A stretch of 64,000 bases of DNA from JBBDLF01 sp040879025. Lineage in GTDB: Bacteria > Pseudomonadota > Gammaproteobacteria > Pseudomonadales > Pseudohongiellaceae. Below the pieces are notes generated by a model. That model had not been told where the DNA came from, did no database searches, and saw only the letters and a program-made list of their open reading frames with translations. Of this stretch, positions 61,207 through 64,000 are shown piece after piece (the stretch's first letter is position 1; every line of letters begins with the position of its first letter). Made by a program: the position numbers and the translations under genes. Location: the NCBI GenBank assembly GCA_040879025.1, contig JBBDLF010000003.1:130506-194505 (forward strand), in the 5' to 3' direction.

Positions 61207-63711
61207 TCACATTTTACTCTGGCGAGTTTCCTTCCCGAGGGGTTTGAACGTTATCAGAAGCTGCGGCAACAGGGTCAGCGAGCCGGTCAGCGCCACCAGC
61301 ATGGCGGTGCTGGTGAGCAGACCGAAAACTATGGTCGGTACGAAATTCGACAGCGCCAGTATGGAAAAACCGGCAATGATGGTCAGCGAGGTATAATACA
61401 TCGCACGCGCGATACTGTTGTGGCAGTAGTACATAGTGTCCCGGTAATTGTTGTAATGGGGAAATGCCGTCCGGAACCTGTGCATATAATGAATAGTATT
61501 GTCGACACCGATACCCACGGAAATGGCAGCAATGGTAATTGTCATGATATCCAGCGGAATACTCAGCCAGCCCATGATACCGAGAACCAGACCAGCGGCG
61601 ACGATGTTGGGAATAATGCAAATTGTGGCGATCACCAGGGAACGGAACAACAACAAAAACATGATCATGATGGCGAACAAGACGACGCCCAAAGTGAGGA
61701 TCTGGGATTGGAACAGGCTCTGCAGCACATTATTGTATAGAACGAGTATTCCAGTAACTTCAACCTGTTCATCTTCAAATCCGAACTGTTCTTCAACGCC
61801 GGACTCGACTCGCCGCAGCAATTCGTTACGGTTCAGGTCCACCGCCGACTCGATGACTCTGACATTGAAACGGACCTGATTGTCCGCCACCGAAACGAAA
61901 GGCCGCAGAACGGTATCCCGAATTGAATCCGGTAACCGGGAATAGAGCACCCCCCACATGAAGCTGTCGATGGGTTCATTGTCATTAAGCTGCTCCGCCA
62001 GCTCAATCACCGCCCCGAAAGAGAGAACCTTGCCGGTTTGCGGATCGCTGTCGAGGTACTGGTGAATCGCTTCGATGGTCTGCATTCTGTCGGCGGTGAA
62101 CCAATAGGCGTCGGTATCAGCGCCACCGTCGTCCGGATTTCCATCTCCGAAGGCATCGTCAAACCCGTCATCGAATCCATCGTCGAAGCCGTCGTCATTA
62201 CCGCCGGTTCCCTCCGCCAGATTGACGACGACATCAAACGAAAGCGTACCACCCAGCTTTTCGTCGAACAGTCTCATGCCCTGGTATATTTCCGTGTCTT
62301 CCAGGAAATAGTCGATGAAGCTGTTCTCCACCCGCAACTGGCTCAGACCGGCCACGCTGAAAACCAGTACCAGCGTAAAAATAAGCAGGATGGATTTGCC
62401 GAGTTTATCGGTGAGCTTCGCCAGTGCAGCGGTGAGCCCCTGCCCGGAATTGAGTGACAGGATGCGCTTGTCGTCATGCAGCAGCCCGACAACGGAAGGG
62501 AACAAGGTGAAGACCACCACCAATGCGGTCGCGACTCCCATTACCATCATCCAGCCGAAGGCAATAATAGGTGATATCCGGCTTACGATAAGTGAGCCAA
62601 ACGCAACTGCCGTGGTAAGCGCGGTATACAAACAGGGAAGAAACATTGTGTTGACGGAATCCCGTACAAGCGTCTTATGGTCTGCCTGCTCGTTCTCGTT
62701 GCGCAACTCGCGATACCTCACCATCAGGTGAACCGTAAGCGAGATGGTGATAATCAGCAACAGGGAAATAAAATTGGAGGAAACAACAGTCACCCGCCAG
62801 TCCATCAAACCGAGGATGCCGACTACTACGATGCCGGCCACAGCACAGCAGGCCAGCGGAAGCGCCACCCAACGCGGCCTGCGGAAAATGAGCCCCAGCG
62901 CAATGATGATAAATGCCAGCACTCCGAAACTGAACGTGCTGAGGTCGCCGCGCACGAATGTCACCAAGTCATCGGCGATCATCGGAGCCCCACCCAGATA
63001 GATCTGCACACCGTTACGGTAACCGTCAAGAATGCCGCGGATGCGAGTGATGGTCTCATGCTGCCTTTCAGCGGTGAGAACGCTGTAGGAGGCGTATTCC
63101 TCCTCCACGGTTTCCAGCTCTTCGCGCTCGGGCGGAGTCAAGCCCTGCTCACGGCTGCGCAATTCCGAACGCCTCTGCAGCAAGGCCCTGGCGCGTTCGT
63201 CAATTTCAAAGCTGACCTGCAGCGCGGCGGTCTGTCCGTCCGGACTGATCACGGCATTACGGAACACCGGTGAGTTGGTCATTTCCTCGCGAGCCGCCGC
63301 CAGATCGGTTTCCGGGTCCATCACGGTTTGATAATCTTCAGATATCGCGGTCAACCGGGTGTCGCCAAAAACCGGGACATTCAGAATGCTGTCCACCGAA
63401 ACCACCCGGTCCACCATCAGCAATTCATCCCGCAACACGGCCAGGCGATTCAGTTCCTCCCGGGAAAACAACGCACCCTCGGGGGTATAGGCGACAAGCA
63501 CGGTATCCCTGACCCCGTAGCGTTCGTTGATTTCCCGGGAATACTCCAGTTCCTCATCGCCTTCCAGCAGGAGTGAATCGGCGGACGCGTCCAGGCGGAA
63601 GTACTGCGCGTACCAGCCAAACAGGCATACCAGCGCGGCGAGCAGTCCGATCACCAGCCAGGGCTTTTCAAACACAAGTTTGTTATAGGAGGACTTGATC
63701 CAGGCAGTCAT
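61207..63711 (-). CDS. MMPL/RND family transporter
   Basis: 834 residues. Two repeats of one plus five membrane helices with large periplasmic loops: SYNKLVFEKPWLVIGLLAAL near 8, the first helix bundle near 235-410 (FSFGVLAFIIIALGLIFRRP; NFISLLLIITISLTVHLMVR) and the second near 680-815 (LGVVLFAIMIMFLLLF; ISVGIGVDNTIHYMHRFRTA, the conserved G-D/N-x-x-x-H region). A porter domain follows each first helix. RND/MMPL proteins of this size export lipids or hydrophobic compounds, as HpnN does for hopanoids; substrate unknown. Near residues 500-535 an Asp/Gly-rich repeat (DDGFDDGFDDGFDD) interrupts the second porter loop. No membrane-fusion gene is adjacent. Confidence 0.9.
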   Translation of the reverse strand: MTAWIKSSYNKLVFEKPWLVIGLLAALVCLFGWYAQYFRLDASADSLLLEGDEELEYSREINERYGVRDTVLVAYTPEGALFSREELNRLAVLRDELLMVDRVVSVDSILNVPVFGDTRLTAISEDYQTVMDPETDLAAAREEMTNSPVFRNAVISPDGQTAALQVSFEIDERARALLQRRSELRSREQGLTPPEREELETVEEEYASYSVLTAERQHETITRIRGILDGYRNGVQIYLGGAPMIADDLVTFVRGDLSTFSFGVLAFIIIALGLIFRRPRWVALPLACCAVAGIVVVGILGLMDWRVTVVSSNFISLLLIITISLTVHLMVRYRELRNENEQADHKTLVRDSVNTMFLPCLYTALTTAVAFGSLIVSRISPIIAFGWMMVMGVATALVVVFTLFPSVVGLLHDDKRILSLNSGQGLTAALAKLTDKLGKSILLIFTLVLVFSVAGLSQLRVENSFIDYFLEDTEIYQGMRLFDEKLGGTLSFDVVVNLAEGTGGNDDGFDDGFDDGFDDAFGDGNPDDGGADTDAYWFTADRMQTIEAIHQYLDSDPQTGKVLSFGAVIELAEQLNDNEPIDSFMWGVLYSRLPDSIRDTVLRPFVSVADNQVRFNVRVIESAVDLNRNELLRRVESGVEEQFGFEDEQVEVTGILVLYNNVLQSLFQSQILTLGVVLFAIMIMFLLLFRSLVIATICIIPNIVAAGLVLGIMGWLSIPLDIMTITIAAISVGIGVDNTIHYMHRFRTAFPHYNNYRDTMYYCHNSIARAMYYTSLTIIAGFSILALSNFVPTIVFGLLTSTAMLVALTGSLTLLPQLLITFKPLGKETRQSKM

Positions 63712-63864
63712 ACTCTGTCCAGAGGGGGTTTCGTCAACATCGTCGCGGTCGGCGGATAGAATGATTACTATACTTGTTTGGCCTGGTTTTGACGATGACT
63801 TTGGTGGGCTGCCGATAGCCGCAACCGGTTTGGATGCTCGATGAACGATACACGCGGATATGAA

Positions 63865-63897
63865 AAAGGCCGAACCGGGAAAACCGGTTCGGCCTTT
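63865..63897 (-). terminator. strong 14-bp hairpin terminator, most likely for a minus-strand gene to the right
   Basis: Perfect arms 63865-63878 and 63884-63897 (core AAAGGCCGAACCGG), 5-base loop. On the minus strand it runs into TTTTT, on the plus strand only TTT. It is therefore best read as the terminator of a transcript coming from beyond base 64000, and may stop both directions. Confidence 0.8.
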
Positions 63898-63913
63898 CGG
63901 TGCAGATCAGACC

Positions 63914-64000
63914 AGGGCTAGGGAACCTCTGATCAATTCTGTACGGCCTCTGGCTTTCAGCCGAATCCGGTATCAAGGCGCCGTTTTGAAGGCATGCGTC
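63914..64000. mobile_element. possible insertion-sequence edge running out of the window
   Basis: After the terminator, CTAG at about 63918 is followed by GGAACCTCTGATCAATTC and non-coding sequence to the window end. Some IS5-type elements target TA-containing sites such as CTAG and have ends beginning with a similar G-rich/ACCTCTGA pattern. This is a resemblance only; no transposase or second end is visible. Confidence 0.2.

Overview
The window is GC-moderate bacterial chromosomal DNA from a gammaproteobacterium. The clearest evidence is the conserved gammaproteobacterial housekeeping block nnrD-tsaE-amiC-mutL-(murI)-miaA-hfq-hflX-hflK-hflC-DUF2065-hisZ-purA between about 10.6 and 25.2 kb. 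The many exported proteins, two TonB-dependent receptors, a PQQ dehydrogenase, two molybdenum hydroxylase systems and an exosortase-type asparagine synthase/glycosyltransferase pair suggest a free-living aerobic heterotroph, probably marine or environmental (OM/Cellvibrionales/Pseudohongiella-like; this placement is inference). I see no tRNA, rRNA or CRISPR array, and no complete mobile element.

Layout. 1-1.4 kb: 3'-truncated K+/H+ antiporter. 1.8-4.9 kb: exported DUF1501/DUF1800 pair. 5.2-8.3 kb: glycosyltransferase and asparagine synthase (translationally coupled). 8.6-10.3 kb: dienelactone hydrolase, CopC-like lipoprotein, small protein. 10.6-25.2 kb: housekeeping block on the minus strand, interrupted by a plus-strand murI. 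25.2-29.2 kb: MarR regulator, DUF2059-like protein with a Fur-box-like perfect palindrome upstream, DUF6351 lipoprotein, Lrp regulator. 29.3-32.0 kb: stand-alone homodimeric pyruvate-dehydrogenase-type E1 divergent from the Lrp gene. 32.0-36.3 kb: DUF4159, ChaN-like, cytochrome c, SixA-like phosphatase and M19 dipeptidase genes.

36.3-43.6 kb is the most unusual part. Two 965-residue TonB-dependent receptors lie in direct tandem. The homology runs from the ribosome binding site to the stop codon, while promoters and terminators differ. Inside the genes the similarity is mosaic: long blocks identical even at silent sites alternate with two sharply bounded diverged blocks. This looks like duplication followed by gene conversion or cassette exchange.

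43.7-50.1 kb: DUF481 outer-membrane protein, FMN-binding glutamate-synthase-like protein, then a compact xanthine-dehydrogenase-family operon (FAD, 2Fe-2S, Mo subunits) that ends in a MoaD-like sulfur carrier. 50.1-52.4 kb: structured leader, PRC-barrel protein, TPR protein, lipoprotein. 52.6-56.6 kb: iron-type alcohol dehydrogenase/maleylacetate-reductase-like gene divergent from an IorAB-type molybdenum oxidoreductase. 56.8-58.6 kb: NnrU-like membrane protein, a small secreted protein and a ClpP paralogue. 58.7-60.9 kb: PQQ alcohol dehydrogenase with the Asp-X-Asp signature of lanthanide-dependent enzymes, plus a cytochrome with a CXXXCH haem site. 61.2-63.7 kb: MMPL/RND transporter. The last 100 bases may be the edge of an insertion sequence that continues outside the window.
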